Below, one piece after another: positions 33,963-46,515 of a stretch of 64,000 nt of DNA. Below the pieces are notes generated by a model that was given only the letters and a program-made list of their open reading frames with translations, had not been told where the DNA came from and did not search any database. Location of the stretch: NCBI RefSeq assembly GCF_050003625.1, contig NC_134398.1, positions 88,475,983 through 88,539,982 on the forward strand, given 5' to 3'. The position numbers and the translations under genes are program-made. The DNA is from Haematobia irritans. Its lineage: Eukaryota > Arthropoda > Insecta > Diptera > Muscidae. Each line of letters begins with the position of its first letter. Position 1 is the first letter of the stretch.

Positions 33963-36481
33963 TATTTATTTATTTGTATATTTCTACACAGCAAGACAAT
34001 ATCTTATAAATATAGTGCAGATTTCAATATTTCAAATAATATCCATCTCAATTAGGGTTACAATAATTAATATAATGGGAGTTTTCATAAAAATTTGAGG
34101 AAAAAAAATTAAATAGTAATAATTTATATAATTAAGGATATTTTAAATATCGTAGAAAGTTTAACAAGTAAATGCAAAGACGCGATAGTATGTAAAAAAG
34201 AAGTTTTATTAAGGACAAGATAAATTTAAATTAAATCCGATATAATTTAAGTATTCGTTTTTATACCCTGCGCCACACTGTGGAACAGGGTATTATAAGT
34301 TAATGCATATGTTTGTAACACCCAGAAGGAGACGAGATAGACACATGGTGTCTTTGGCAATAATGCTCAGGGTTGGTCCCTGAGTCGATATAACCATGTC
34401 CGTCTGTCCCTCTGTCCGTCCGTCCGTCCGTCGGTCTGTGAACACATTTTTGTGATCAAAGTCTAGGTCGCAATTTAAGGGTCACAATAGAACACTATTG
34501 ATTTTGGAAGAAATCGGTTCAGATTTAGATATAGCTCCCATGTATATCTTTCGCCCGATATGCACTAATATAGATCCAGCAGCCAGAGTTTTATACCGAT
34601 TTGCTTGAAATTTTGTACAAACATAACATTTAGTCGTATAGTCAAGTGTGCAAAATTTGATTGAAATCGGTTCAGATTGAGATATAACTCCCACATATAT
34701 CTTTCGCCCGATATGGACTAATATGGTCCTAAAAGCCAGAGTTTTGGCCCAATTTGGTTGAAATTTTGCACAGGGAGTAGATTTAGCATTATAGCTATAC
34801 GTGCCAAATTTGGTTGAAATCGATTCATATTTAGATATAGCTCCCATATATATCTTTCGCCCGATATGCACTTATATGGACCCAGAAGCCAGAGTTTTAT
34901 TCCGATTAGCTTGAAATTTTGTACAAGGTGTACAATTGGTAGTATTGTCATGTGTGCCAAATTTTATTGAAATCGGTTCAGATTTAGATATAGCTTCCAT
35001 ATATATTTTTCGCCCGATATGGACTTATATGGCCCCAGAAGCCAGAGTTTTGGCCCAATTTGGTTGAAATTGTGCACTAGGAGTACAATTAGTAATACAA
35101 TCATGTGTGCCAAATTTGATTGAAATCGGTTCAGATTTAGATATAGCTCCCATATATATGTTTTTCTGATTTCGACAAAAATGGTCAAAATACCAACATT
35201 TTCCTTGTTAAATTGCCACTGCTTAGTCGAAAAGTTGTAAAAATTACTCTAATTTTCCTAAACTTCTAATACATATATATGGAGCGATAAATCATAAATA
35301 AACTTTTGCGAAGTTTCCTTAAAATTGCTTCATATTTAAATCTTTCCCATATTTTTTTTTACTATCATTGTGTTTCACCCTAGTGCATTAGCCGACTTAA
35401 ATTTTGAGTCTATAGATTTTGTAGAAGTCTATCAAAATCTTTCCAGATCGAGTGATATTTAAATGTATGTATTTGGGACAAACCTTTATATATAGCCCCC
35501 AACACATTTGACGGCTGTGATATAGTATTGAAAATTTAGATCTACAAAGTGGTGCAGGGTATAATATAGTCGGCCCCGCCCGACTTTAGACTTTCCTTAC
35601 TTGTTTTTTAATAAAGGGGTTGCTGATGCTTTGTATGTTGCTCGGTAATGTGTTCCAAAGACGTATTGTACTGATAAAGAAATGCCATTCGAAAACAAGA
35701 CATAGACGCCTAAATGGTATTATTTTTCTACCTCTGCTTTTTTGATCTTTTGAATCGCAATTTGTAATACAAGTTATCTGGTGTCCGTTTTACAATAAGT
35801 TTCTGCAAAAATATCACAGCTCTTGAATTGAGGAGGGTCTGAAAACTAAATCCAAACAGAGAATTCGCTAGATGTGTGGCCCGTTGTCGCCTATTCAGTC
35901 CATGCAGATAACGAATGATGCTATTGAAGGCAACATTTAACCTCCGTAGACTCGCAGAGTCACAATTAGCAACAGTTCACAGCCATAAATCAGTCCTGGT
36001 ACCAGTAAAGTTTTTGCCAACAAAATTCGTATGTTTAGTGGCGTGTAGGAATGGCTAAATCACAGCGCTCTTAACCTAGCATAAGTCTGGCTCGCAGCAG
36101 AATTGACATGATCTGTCCAACTAAGTGAACTATTGAATATCACTCCTAAGTTCTTCGCTCTGGTGACAACATCTACCTTCTGATCATATATAAGAATATC
36201 CGGCACATGTTAGTGGAAATATTTGACTCTGTATCATAAGGCATTTCGATTTCGTGGGGTTCAGCAATAATCCGTTAGCCTTCGCCCAATTAAATACACG
36301 GTCAAGATCATAGTTAAGGTTGTCTACAGTGATACTGTACCTGCACCCTGATACTGCCAACATGGCCGCTCAAAAAAACCTGGACGTAGTCTGCATACAT
36401 GGTAGTCTGGCATAACTCTAACTGTAGGGGGAGATCGTTGGCATATAGGGAGAATAATAGCGGACCACTAATGGACCCCTT
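33963..36481 (-). mobile_element. Decayed CR1-like LINE fragment, split by a Helentron-like element
   Basis: 35608-36481 on the minus strand shows frame-broken reverse transcriptase C-terminal half that aligns by eye with the better copy at 45945-49275 (for example the LIYGSELFANCDS and NSIVRYVYGL regions). 33963-34260 matches that copy's 3' untranslated region, ending in a TTTATTTATTTATTT repeat. The Helentron-like element 34261-35605 separates the two parts. Many stops and frameshifts; non-functional. Confidence 0.6.
34261..35605 (+). mobile_element. DINE-1/Helentron-like element inside the CR1-like LINE
   Basis: Starts with TATACCCTGCGCCACACTGT GG, has a (GTCC)n tract at about 34403-34432, a body of ~165-bp units (GAAATCGGTTCAGATTTAGA TATAGCTCCCATATATAT), and ends with the GC hairpin AGTCGGCCCCGCCCGACTTT. 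Same subfamily as 21177-23836 in opposite orientation. The LINE sequence resumes on either side. Confidence 0.65.
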
Positions 36482-37010
36482 GAGTTACCATTGGCTAACT
36501 CAAAAAATCGTTTTTTCTGGCTAATTGCATTTTCCTTCATATCTTTATTACTTCCACAAGGTTTATTGGTTCTTCCTGAGTACAAATTTGGAGATCTAAT
36601 TTTATACAATTAGATATGAGTAGATCCGAAAAATGTTAAGAGGTAATCATATTTAATTGTAGATCTGATCAGATCTCAATATTGGCCTAGATCTAGTGTG
36701 TTAGATATAATTATATCTACTCCTATATATAATTGGATCTTATGTTAGGTCTGGTCGTATATGAAATTATATACATTTATATCTAAGTCTATCTTATCAT
36801 ACGTGGGTATATCTGCTTACATCTAAAGGGGTACAGTTTTGACACGGGTTGGCATTTTATTCTGGAATACAAACAATTATCATTCGATTTTATAAATTTT
36901 TTACATATAACCATTGGCCGGACGGAGAATCGAACGTTGCACCATACAGGTTTTGATCCAACATACTATCCACTGGGCTACGTAGCTGTTATGATCATCA
37001 ACAGCTATAG
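36482..37010 (-). repeat. SINE-like unit of element X family, interrupted by an AGATCT-rich palindromic repeat
   Basis: 36482-36595 carries the tail (CTGGCTAATTGCATTTTCC ... CTTCCACAAGG), and 36880-36995 carries the tRNA-like head (GGACGGAGAATCGAAC B box; CACTGGGCTACGTAGCTG A box). Between them, about 36598-36870 is rich in TAGATCT/AGATATAATTATATCT palindromes and is probably an MITE. Confidence 0.5.
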
Positions 37011-37540
37011 CCAGTGTTACCGTTGGAAATTTTGAAAAAGTCGCAAAAAACTCTTAATGCTAAAAAAAGTCGCTAACATTTTTTATTATAAAACTGTTCT
37101 ATAAAACAACACAAAAACAATAAAGTAACAGTCCATTCCCAGTGGTGTGAGGGATCAACGAAATGCCTGTATATTCGTTAGCCCTTTAGGCACTACCCCT
37201 GGTCCTACACAATACCTTTGATATGTATTTGGATGGCGAAATTAACATGGGCTTGTCCTAGGAAGGGGTATATCGCTCCCAACTCGTTTACGGAGGACCA
37301 CCTACGGCGGCACCTACTCGGTTCAGCTCCTAGTGGTACCGTACATTGGTGCCCAAGGCACCTGTCTATTGTAGGCACCATATTTCCCACCGAATAATGG
37401 ACGCCTGGAAGTGATAGCTCTTGGTAGATACCACATGAGTATCACCATTTAACCATCGTTTTTACCGTTTTGGATGCGGTAGCGTTAACGTTTGTCTGTT
37501 TAGCACCCACTATAATTATATAAAGCTTTATTTTTCTGTA

Positions 37541-37870
37541 CGCAGAGAAGAAACATGATTGTCAATAGCTCCTATCAAAATAATATGATAGGAGCTATTT
37601 TTGCGGCGACCATGTAACATTTTCACCTGCAACCATGTTGGCTCAGTGAACATGGTTCTAAGAAAAATAAAATTGTCCTCATCTATAATGTTATTATATT
37701 GATAAAAAGAATTTTCTTTGAACAAAATACAATGGCCACGATCTTAAATGTTATGGTATTCGTCAAAAATGTTTTTCTTCCAGTTAAAAAAACATGGTCA
37801 CAACCTAAAATGTAATGCTATTAATGAAAAAACTTTTTTCGTTGTCGAAGAAAGGACGCCACTTAAGAAA
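37541..37870. repeat. CATG-rich repeat related to the MITE at 12020-12255
   Basis: Contains ACCATGTAACAT, AACCATGTTGG, and a perfect AATAGCTCCTATCA...TGATAGGAGCTATT hairpin at about 37563-37601. Ends are not clear. A related block lies near 50515-50880. Confidence 0.4.
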
Positions 37871-38808
37871 AGAAAACACAAAATTACGTTTACCCAGCAA
37901 AAACTCTCATTACCCGGTAATCTTGTAGGTTAGCCGTTTTAAAAAATAATAACCACTTATTAATTGGCATCGCTCCGGATTACATTTACATACACATGTC
38001 CTGGGAGGAAAGTACTTCTCCCCAGGCATTCTTTCGGCCATGAAATAAGTAGTGCTTTTAAAGCATATAATAACCTAATATGTAATCACTTATTCGTAGA
38101 TACACCAAAGCTTGTAAAATTGCCACTTATTGTCTCAGGCAACCAAATCACGAAAATATTGATTACTATCGCCGATTACAATGGATCAAAATATGGCGAG
38201 TAATGCTGTAAAATGAGCACTACACTCAGAAAAAAGTGCCATCGAAACTAAAGGGAAAAATATTCATCAATTTAGATTAGCCATTTTATTTACATTAAGT
38301 TAAAATACACTAGTTTACACTGAAAATGTACACTTGATGAGAGTCGACTTTTCTTATGTATTTTGATCTGCTGAATTCGAAAAAAAATGTTTAAAAATTT
38401 TCTATGGAACAGTTTTTGAGATATCCTGTTATTTTTATACCCTCCATCATAGGATGGGGGTATATTAACTTTGTCATTCCGTTTGTAACACATCGAAATA
38501 TTGCACTAAGACCCCATAAAGTATATATATTCTGGGTCGTGGTGAAATTCTGAGTCGATCTAAGCATGTCCGTCCGTCCGACCGTCTGTTGAAATCACGC
38601 TAACTTCCGAACGAAACAAACTATCGACTTGAAACTTGGCACAAGTAGTTGTTATCGATGTAGGTCGGATGGTATTAGGTTAGGTTAAAGTGGCAGCCCG
38701 ATTAAGATTCAGGCTCACTTAGACTATTCAGTCCATTGTGATACCACATTAACTAAAAGTACCTATTACATATGGGCACTTCTAGTTTTAACCGTTGAAC
38801 CTTCTCGA

Positions 38809-39165
38809 TTATTTTCTTCTGTTGAACCAACCAGATTGTTCCAAAAACATTAGCAGACTGCTTAAGTTAACGTTTTCCAGGTCCGCTAGTAATCTGAAGC
38901 TATATGCCCCTAAAATTTGCTTACGCCTTACACAAAATGCAGGACACTCACACAAGAGGTGTTTTATTGATTCCTTTTCCTCCGCATCATGACAGCTCAT
39001 ACAATAGTCATTATACTTCGCACCAATAGTTTTTGCAAAATCGCCTATCAGGCAGCGACCCGTTATAGCAGATATCAGGAGTGATATCTGGCGTCTCGAG
39101 AACACTAGCATATCTAGTGTGCGGTTTAAGTTTAAATGGGGCCATATTTGATTGGTGTCGTTACA
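38809..39165 (-). pseudogene. LINE C-terminal region with CCHC-like motif, cut off from the RT frame
   Basis: Reads ...NQIWPHLNLNRTLDMLVFSR, then SLLISAITGRCLIGDF and CMSCHDAEEKESIKHLLCEC, the region that normally follows RNase H in I/R1/LOA-type LINE proteins (Cys-x2-Cys...His...Cys pattern). It ends at a stop at 38809. The frame is open into the (TA)n tract but is not the frame of the main ORF, which stops before the tract. Confidence 0.75.
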
Positions 39166-39171
39166 ACCCTT

Positions 39172-39338
<167 letters not shown>

Positions 39339-39339
39339 T

Positions 39340-42300
39340 TTATTCGCCCGGGGTCCGTGTACACCACGCCTCACTGTTGGAAATTAGAGTCTCAAACTTT
39401 TTGTCGAAAAGTGGACTCGCCAAAATGTAATCCTCTACGTTAGGTACATCTGACATTATTTTGCGGACCGAACTGTGACCGTAACTTTTTTCCGACCACA
39501 GCGATAGTTCGCGCAACCGCACAGCCGTTGTTGCAGCTGACTGATTGGCCAAAATGTCTAAAGGCAATAGATGCAGTATGACATTAAGGGAGTTTGTTCC
39601 TGTCTTGCTGAATGCACCTGAGATACACAAGCACGCCATACGCTGAACTTTGTCTAAACTTGTCGGCTGGTGAAGTGCCGGCCACCAGACTACAACACCA
39701 TATAGCATTATAGGTCTAACCACTGCCGTGTATAGCCAATGTACAATTTTTGGTTTTAGTCCCCACTTTTTCCCTATTGCCTTTTTGCACGAGTATAAAG
39801 CTACCGTTGCTTTCCTCGCCCTTTCTTCAATATTAAGCTTAAAGTTCAGCTTCCTGTCCAAAATAACGCCAAGGTATTTTGCACACTCCCTAAAGGGAAT
39901 TTCAATACCCTCTAAGGAAATGGGCCTAACCGTGGGAGTTTTGCGATCTTTGCAGTACATGACTATTTCTGTCTTTGCAGGATTTACCCCAAGACCATTA
40001 TCTTTCGCCCATTTCTCAGTCATCCGGAGGGCTCTCTGTATAATATCTCTAACTGTTGATGGGAATTTTGCCCTGACTGCTAGCGCCACATCATCTGCGT
40101 ATGCCACCACTTGTATCCTTTCTTTTTCTAGGGAAACCAGAAGGTCGTTTATAGCAACATTCCAAAGAAGAGGTGGTAGAACTCCTCCTTGAGGAGTGCC
40201 TCTGTTCACATACCTTTGTATGTTTGCCTGTCCTAGTGTGGCTGAAATGCGTCTCTTCCTTAGAAGTTCGTCTAACAACCTAAGTATACCTGGATCAACA
40301 TTCAGAGTTGTCAGTCCATTTAATATCGAGCTCGGATGGACGTTATTGAACGCCCCTTCGATGTCTAGAAATGCCACGATTGTGTATTCTTTGACAGATA
40401 GTGAGCTTTCAATAAAGCTGACTAGTTCATGTAATGCGGTCTCAGTAGACCTGCCTTTCGAGTATGCATGTTGTCGTTTCGAGAGCAAACTTGAATCGAC
40501 GCTAGTTCTAAGATAAATATCTATCATCCTCTCCAGAGTCTTAAGTAGGAATGATGATAAGCTGATTGGTCGGAAATCCTTCGCATTCGAGTGAGAGGCT
40601 TTTCCCGCTTTAGGTATGAAAACGACTTTTGATTCTCTCCACTTTCGTGGAATATATGCTAAGTTGATACATCCTATATATATCGCCGACAACCAGGGGA
40701 TAATTCTGTCAGCCACCGCTTTTAACTCCGCCGGAGTAATTCCATCAGGTCCGGGGGATTTGAATGATCCAAAGCTATTTAACGCCCATTTTATTCTAGA
40801 TTCTGATACAATTTCCTCGATAGGAAACGACCGCTGAGCCACTGTGGCACCGCCAGTGCATGGTTCAACCGTCTGATTTCCGGGAAAATGTGTGTCCAAT
40901 AGTACCTCCACCGTCTCCTCACTGGACGTTGTCCAATTGCCCTCCGATGTTTTAATGAAACCTGGAGCGGAGCTCGTGGATGCTAGCACCTTCCGTAGTC
41001 TGGAAGCCTCGGACGTATTCTCAATGCTGTTGCAGTAATCATTCCAAGAGTTATGCTGAGCCTTTCTCAGTTCTCGCTTGTATCCTCTCAGATTCTTCTT
41101 GTAAGCGTCCCAATCCACAGGAGCTCTGGTGGACTTTGCTTTGTTAAAGAGCTTCCTGCACGATTTCCTCATATTACCTAACTCCGTAGACCACCATGTT
41201 GGTCGATTTTTCCCCCTTGGCTTCCCTTTAGGGCATGCAGCTTTCAGTGAAATGTTGAAGGCCTTAGTAATCCTCTCCACTGCGTGTTCGATAACTTGCA
41301 CAGTGCTCATATTTGTCTCTGGTATTTCCGGTATCATCATATTGAACGATTCCCTATACCTATTCCAGTCAGCTTTCCTAACATTTGGCGGAAATATGGT
41401 CTTGGTGGTATGAACATCAAATTTGAAACTGATGTAGTGATGATCTGAGAAGCTGTGTTCACTTAAAACATGCCACTCAGATATCATTTCATTCAGTTCT
41501 TGCGAGGCCAAGGTGATGTCCAAAACCTCTTGCCTATTTTTAGTGACAAAGGTTGGGACATCTCCCTTGTTGCAAGCTACCAGATTAGTACGCAAAATAA
41601 ACTCTATTAGCGACTCTCCCCTTGCATTAGTATCACTACTTCCCCATATACTATGATGCGCATTCGCATCGCATCCCATAATGAGTTTCGTCTTTGTTTT
41701 CAGTGACTCCTCACCTAAGGTCTTAACGGCACATGGAGGCATCTCCCTGTCATGTCCCATATAGACCGAAGATACCCAATATTTGCATTTGGCTATTTCT
41801 AAATTGGCAACGACAGTGTCTGCATTGCACATTGAAGGAAGCAGAAACAAGTTAAGCTCGTTTTTAGCAATTATACAGGCTCGAATTACATCATTACCAG
41901 TATACTGCAATAGTTTGAACCCCTGAGTACTTAATTCACATATTTTGTTTCTATAAACATATGGTTCTTGAATAAGAACTATGTCTATGTCCCCTTTCAT
42001 CAGAACTTTTAAGGCAGCACATGCAGCCTTACAATGATGAAGATTTATCTGGAGGATAAATGATGAAGATTTATCCGTAGGACCATCGAGATTTTCAACA
42101 ACCGTCACATCAGCCGCTTCAATCGAGTCATCAAGAATGTCCTCTTCAGAGATATCGGTGACTCTCGCAATAACCATAGGTTCAACTTTGGTGAGTTCTG
42201 AGGCAGTAGAAGCCTCCTCACGCATACGGTATCTATCCATGTCTTCAACTTTGGTATCTCCCTCGACTTCGCAAGAGGATCCGCTTACTTCTGATTCAGA

Positions 42301-42480
42301 CATAGGCTTGTCCATTTCTGAATCCTTTAGCTGATCGTTTTTATACACCTTCATTTGGATATAATGAAAGCCATAACATACACGGCCCTGAGACTTTGCT
42401 AGATGTGGCAAAGACTGAGTGTTCAATATAAACACTGCATGCCGTCTTGGCCTATGAGGGATTACCTCCTTTTGATGCCG
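39340..42480 (-). CDS. LINE endonuclease-reverse transcriptase (ORF2-like)
   Basis: About 1046 codons, open from the stop at 42481-42483 to TAA at 39340; no clear ATG start. The usual start reported at 42435 is GTG. Residues below are counted from 42435. The apurinic-type endonuclease begins near 128 (LQINLHHCKAA), includes QEPYV and ends with SDHHY near 330, the catalytic Asp-His. Reverse transcriptase has AFLDIEGAFNNV near 692, GTPQGGVLPPLLW near 748 and AYADDVAL near 777. Together these motifs nick target DNA and copy the RNA into it. The frame has no stops, suggesting a young insertion. RNase H and the Cys/His tail are cut off by the (TA)n block, so activity is doubtful. The N-terminal ~120 residues are acidic and unassigned. 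Confidence 0.9.
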   Translation of the reverse strand, partial: RHQKEVIPHRPRRHAVFILNTQSLPHLAKSQGRVCYGFHYIQMKVYKNDQLKDSEMDKPMSESEVSGSSCEVEGDTKVEDMDRYRMREEASTASELTKVEPMVIARVTDISEEDILDDSIEAADVTVVENLDGPTDKSSSFILQINLHHCKAACAALKVLMKGDIDIVLIQEPYVYRNKICELSTQGFKLLQYTGNDVIRACIIAKNELNLFLLPSMCNADTVVANLEIAKCKYWVSSVYMGHDREMPPCAVKTLGEESLKTKTKLIMGCDANAHHSIWGSSDTNARGESLIEFILRTNLVACNKGDVPTFVTKNRQEVLDITLASQELNEMISEWHVLSEHSFSDHHYISFKFDVHTTKTIFPPNVRKADWNRYRESFNMMIPEIPETNMSTVQVIEHAVERITKAFNISLKAACPKGKPRGKNRPTWWSTELGNMRKSCRKLFNKAKSTRAPVDWDAYKKNLRGYKRELRKAQHNSWNDYCNSIENTSEASRLRKVLASTSSAPGFIKTSEGNWTTSSEETVEVLLDTHFPGNQTVEPCTGGATVAQRSFPIEEIVSESRIKWALNSFGSFKSPGPDGITPAELKAVADRIIPWLSAIYIGCINLAYIPRKWRESKVVFIPKAGKASHSNAKDFRPISLSSFLLKTLERMIDIYLRTSVDSSLLSKRQHAYSKGRSTETALHELVSFIESSLSVKEYTIVAFLDIEGAFNNVHPSSILNGLTTLNVDPGILRLLDELLRKRRISATLGQANIQRYVNRGTPQGGVLPPLLWNVAINDLLVSLEKERIQVVAYADDVALAVRAKFPSTVRDIIQRALRMTEKWAKDNGLGVNPAKTEIVMYCKDRKTPTVRPISLEGIEIPFRECAKYLGVILDRKLNFKLNIEERARKATVALYSCKKAIGKKWGLKPKIVHWLYTAVVRPIMLYGVVVWWPALHQPTSLDKVQRMACLCISGAFSKTGTNSLNVILHLLPLDILANQSAATTAVRLRELSLWSEKSYGHSSVRKIMSDVPNVEDYILASPLFDKKFETLISNSEAWCTRTPGE

Positions 42481-42652
42481 TTACCTTGGAAAAGGTTCGA
42501 CTTGTCAAATTGTCGCCACCTGTCGACCCGTCTACAGGTCGACTAATTGGGCCTAACTCTTGGTCATTGCCCAAATTTATAACACCAGTCGATACCCGTC
42601 CACTGGGCCCTGAAGTTAGCAACCCAGTGGATGTCTTTGAATTTCTCTGCAT
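42452..42652 (-). CDS. Small upstream ORF of the LINE
   Basis: 66 codons starting at an ATG in good context (GCCACCATGCAG) with an in-frame stop just upstream, so the start is well defined. It overlaps the open frame of the RT ORF in a different frame. The sequence (MQRNSKTSTGLLTSGPSG...) has no domain I recognise. It may be the remainder of ORF1 or a leader ORF. The full ORF1 with zinc knuckles expected in this LINE group is not present. Confidence 0.45.
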   Translation of the reverse strand: MQRNSKTSTGLLTSGPSGRVSTGVINLGNDQELGPISRPVDGSTGGDNLTSRTFSKVTASKGGNPS

Positions 42653-45188
42653 GGTGGCCTAATATCCCACCACACTTGAAATTCGTAGTAGGTACTTATT
42701 ACGATGATTTTATCCGCTATTAAAAAACACGTCCGTTCCGTTCGACGATTGAATACGTCTGTTCCGTTCGACGGTTGAATAATAATAGGTCGGATGGTAT
42801 TGAAAATGGGCCATATCGGTCCACTTTTACGTATAGCCCCCATATAAAGGGACCCTCAGATTTGGCTTGTGGAGCCTCTAACAGAAGCATATTTCATCCG
42901 ATCCGGCTGAAATTTGGTACATGGTATTGGTATATAGTCTCTAACAACCATGCAAAAATTGGTCCATAATTATATATAGCCCCCATATAAACCGATCCCC
43001 AGATTTGGCTTATGGAGCCTCTAAGAGAAGCATATTTCATCCGATCCGGCTGAAATTTGGTACATGATGCTGGTATATGGTCTCTAACAATCATGCAAAA
43101 ATTGGTCCACATCGGTCCATGATTATATATAGCCCCCATATAAACCGATCCCCAGATTTGGCTTACGGAGCCTCAAAGAGAAGCAAATTTCATCCGATCT
43201 GGCTGAAAGTTGGTACATGATGTTGGTATATGGTCCTAACGACCATGCAAAAATTGGTCCACATCGGTCCATAATTATATATAGCCCCCATTTAACCGAT
43301 CCCCAGATTTGGCTTGTGGAGCCTCTAAGAGAAGCATATTTCATCCGATCCGGCTGAAATTTTGTACATGGTGTTGGTATATGGTCTCTAACAACCATGC
43401 AAAAATTGGTCCATATCGGTCCTTAATTATATATAGCCCCCATATAAACCGATCCGCAGATTTGGCTTGTGGAGCCTCAAACAGAAGCAAATTGCATCCG
43501 ATCCGGCTAAAATTTGGTACATGGTGTTGATATATGGACTGTAACAATCATGCAAAAATTGGTCCACATCGGTCCATAATTATATATAGCCCCCATATAA
43601 ACCGATCTCCAGATTTGGCTTACGAAGCCTCAAAGAGAAGCAAATTGCATCCGATCCGGCTGAAATTTGGAACATGGTATTGGTATATGGTCTCTAGCAA
43701 CCGTGCAAAAATTGGTCCATATCGGTCCATAATTATATATAGTCCCCATATAAAACGTTCTCCAGATTTGACCTCCGGAGCCTCTTGGAGGAGCAAAATT
43801 CATCCGATCCGGTCGCTAACAACCATACCGAAATTGGTCAAATCACACAAAACTTGAAACTAGAGCCAAAAATAATCTACCAAAATTTTTTATTTCTATA
43901 GAAAATTTTGTCAAAATTTTATTTCTATAGAAAATTTTGTCAAAATTTTATTTCTAGAGAAAATTTTGTTAAAATTTTATTCGGTTCATAATAAAATTTT
44001 CATCATTATCAAAATTTTATTTCTATAGAAAATTTTGTTCAAATTTTATTCGGTTCATAATCATGGTTGCCACTCGAGCCAAAAATAATCTACCAAGATT
44101 TTATTTCTATAGAAAATTTTTTCAAAAGTTTATTTCTATAGAAAATTTTGTTAAAATTTTATTTCTGTACACATTTTTGTCAAAATTTTCTTTCTATAGA
44201 AAATTTTGTGAGAATTTTTATTTCTATAGAAAATTTTGTGAAAATTTTATTTCTATAGAAAATTTTGTTAAAATTTTATTTCTGTAGAAAATTTTGTCAA
44301 AATTTTATGTCTACTTTGTCAAACTGAATTATATACGTATTGGATCGATCTTTTTCGATTTAATATATACCACGTATGGACTTACATACAATTTAGAAGA
44401 TGGTGTTAGAAGGTTTTAAGATACCTTGCCATCGACAAGCGTTACCGCAACTTAACTGCCACTTGTGGGTGGCAGTGTTTAGAAGAAGTTTCTACGCAGT
44501 CCATGATGGAGGGTACATAAGCTTCGGCCTGGCCGAACTTACGGCCGTATATACTTGTTATTTTTTCGCTCTTTTCTTTCTAAACAAATTATATCTCGAG
44601 TTAAAAATGTCCGATTATATCGTTGTTATTACTTAAATGAAAGGTATTAAGATGACGAATAATCGTGTATAATTGGATCTGTGATAAGTTAGGTGGTTCA
44701 AAAAATTTACAAAGGGCCTTTACCGCCAGAAAAGTATAAACCATTGAAAAAACGTCTGGAAGAGAAGTTCATGATCGTATAAATGATACACTAACGTAAG
44801 TAATAAGATCAACTAGAAGAAAAACGACCGAAAAATATCGTTCCATAAAATTTTTTTTTAATTTTTTTCGAATTCAGCTGATCAAAATACATAAGAAAAG
44901 TTACCTTTCATTAAGTGTACATTAATTATTTATTTTTTCTGTAAACTAGTGTTATTGTGTGAAATAATAAAATTTACTTGCTTCAGTAAAAAAATCCTAA
45001 ACTGAAAGCAGTTTACCAATAGTGTTTTCTTCGCGGGGTATACGAATTTACTACTGAACAAGAAAATTTTATTCACTGATAACAAAGCATTCGTAAAAAT
45101 GAACAAAAACTAAAACCAAATTTAGTAAAATTTCGTATAAAATGATAACTCTGACTTCCTTTATTATAGAAAGCTTATCACATAGAAA

Positions 45189-45702
45189 AAATTTCCGTAG
45201 TTAAACTAACGCTAAGTTTAACTTATTTTTATTGGAAAAATATTATTTGCTTGTAGTAAAATTTTATTTTTATCGAAATTTTCCACAGCTTAATGAAATC
45301 TTACTTTTTTTAAGTATGTCTCAAAAATTTTATGAACTAAACGTGAGTATAAAGTTCAATGACCGTACACATAAGATCAATAGGAACTAAAGCAAAAGAA
45401 GATTTTCGTACGATTCCCAAAAATAGTAAGAAGGAACTACTGTCATTGGCGCCAAACCATGACCATTTTAACCAGGTCATGATTTGGCGCCAATGATTTT
45501 CTTCTTTAATTTAATTTTTTAATTTTTTCTTCTATGAGATGATGTAATTTCGTGAACTGCAGTTAAAAAGTACAACAGGGCATTAACATTTCCTGGTTTT
45601 AACAACGCTTTGTGGAAATCTCAAAATGTGGAGTAAAATTTAGTTCAATTTTCGTGCGAGGTAGTTCATTTTTCTTATAAAACAGTTCACTTTTTTTTGG
45701 TG
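45189..45702. mobile_element. MITE in element U containing a perfect hairpin
   Basis: The left end CACATAGAAAAAATTTCCG and inverted right end CACCAAAAAAAAGTGAACTG interrupt U at GCTTATCA|CATACGAATAAC. At 45443-45496 there is a 22-bp arm hairpin (TCATTGGCGCCAAACCATGACC and its near-perfect complement) with a 10-base loop. No ORF. Confidence 0.5.
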
Positions 45703-46262
45703 CATACATACGAATAACACTTAGCATAGAAAAGTATTTCAGTTCATTCGTACTAAGAAGTATTCAAGCCTTTTAAAACTTAAGGAGACACACTTGCGAC
45801 AAGTTACAAATAATACTTTTACCCCCATTTTCATAAAGCTCCGTTAGTGGTACGTTAGCTAACGAAATTTTAAACCGTACTATCGACATATCTGTCATCT
45901 TGCCTATATATTTCATATGACAGTTAACCGCTTAAATTATTATTATTTTTTTCATTTTTTCATTTTATTGAGTACCTACACAACAAGATTAAATAAATTA
46001 CAGTGCAGGATTATAAATGTTAAAACATCTCCGATTAATAATAAGTACAATAATTAAATTTAAAGATAAAAAGAGAATAAATTAAAATTAGAATAAATAA
46101 AAATTGTATTAATAATAATAGAAAAAAAAAATATATATAGAAATTACTTTTAATATTCAATTGCATTGTATTATTGATGATTGAAATTGAAATTGTGATA
46201 CTATATTATTGAAATTGAAATTGTGATACTATATATATATATTATTTTTAATGATAAATATT

Positions 46263-46513
46263 CTAATTTTGAAATAAATTTTGAATATTCTTCTTAAAAG
46301 ATGATGCGTTGCTGATGCATTGTATTTCGGGTGGTAGAGTGTTCCAGAGACGTATTGTGCCAATAAAGAACTGCCATTCGGATACAAGACTTGTCCTTAT
46401 AAAGGGTATTATATTCCTATTTCTATCAGATCTGGTAAACCGAATTTTATCATAGAGATAGCAGGGTTCCCGTTTGTAAATCAATTTAGGTAGAAATAGT
46501 AACGACTTGACAT
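46263..46513 (-). pseudogene. C-terminal part of the CR1-like ORF
   Basis: Reads NVKSLLFLPKLIYKREPCYL ... RLWNTLPPEIQCISNASSFK and a stop at 46263, the conserved Trp-Asn-Thr-Leu-Pro region near the end of CR1/jockey-type RT proteins. It joins in frame with 47928 onward when the inserted element and one TA copy are left out. Confidence 0.7.
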
Positions 46514-46515
46514 TA

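Noticed and set aside
40196..40516. Plus-strand frames opposite the LINE ORF (also 39728-40192 and 41129-41413)
   Set aside because: They are antisense shadows of the endonuclease-RT frame.
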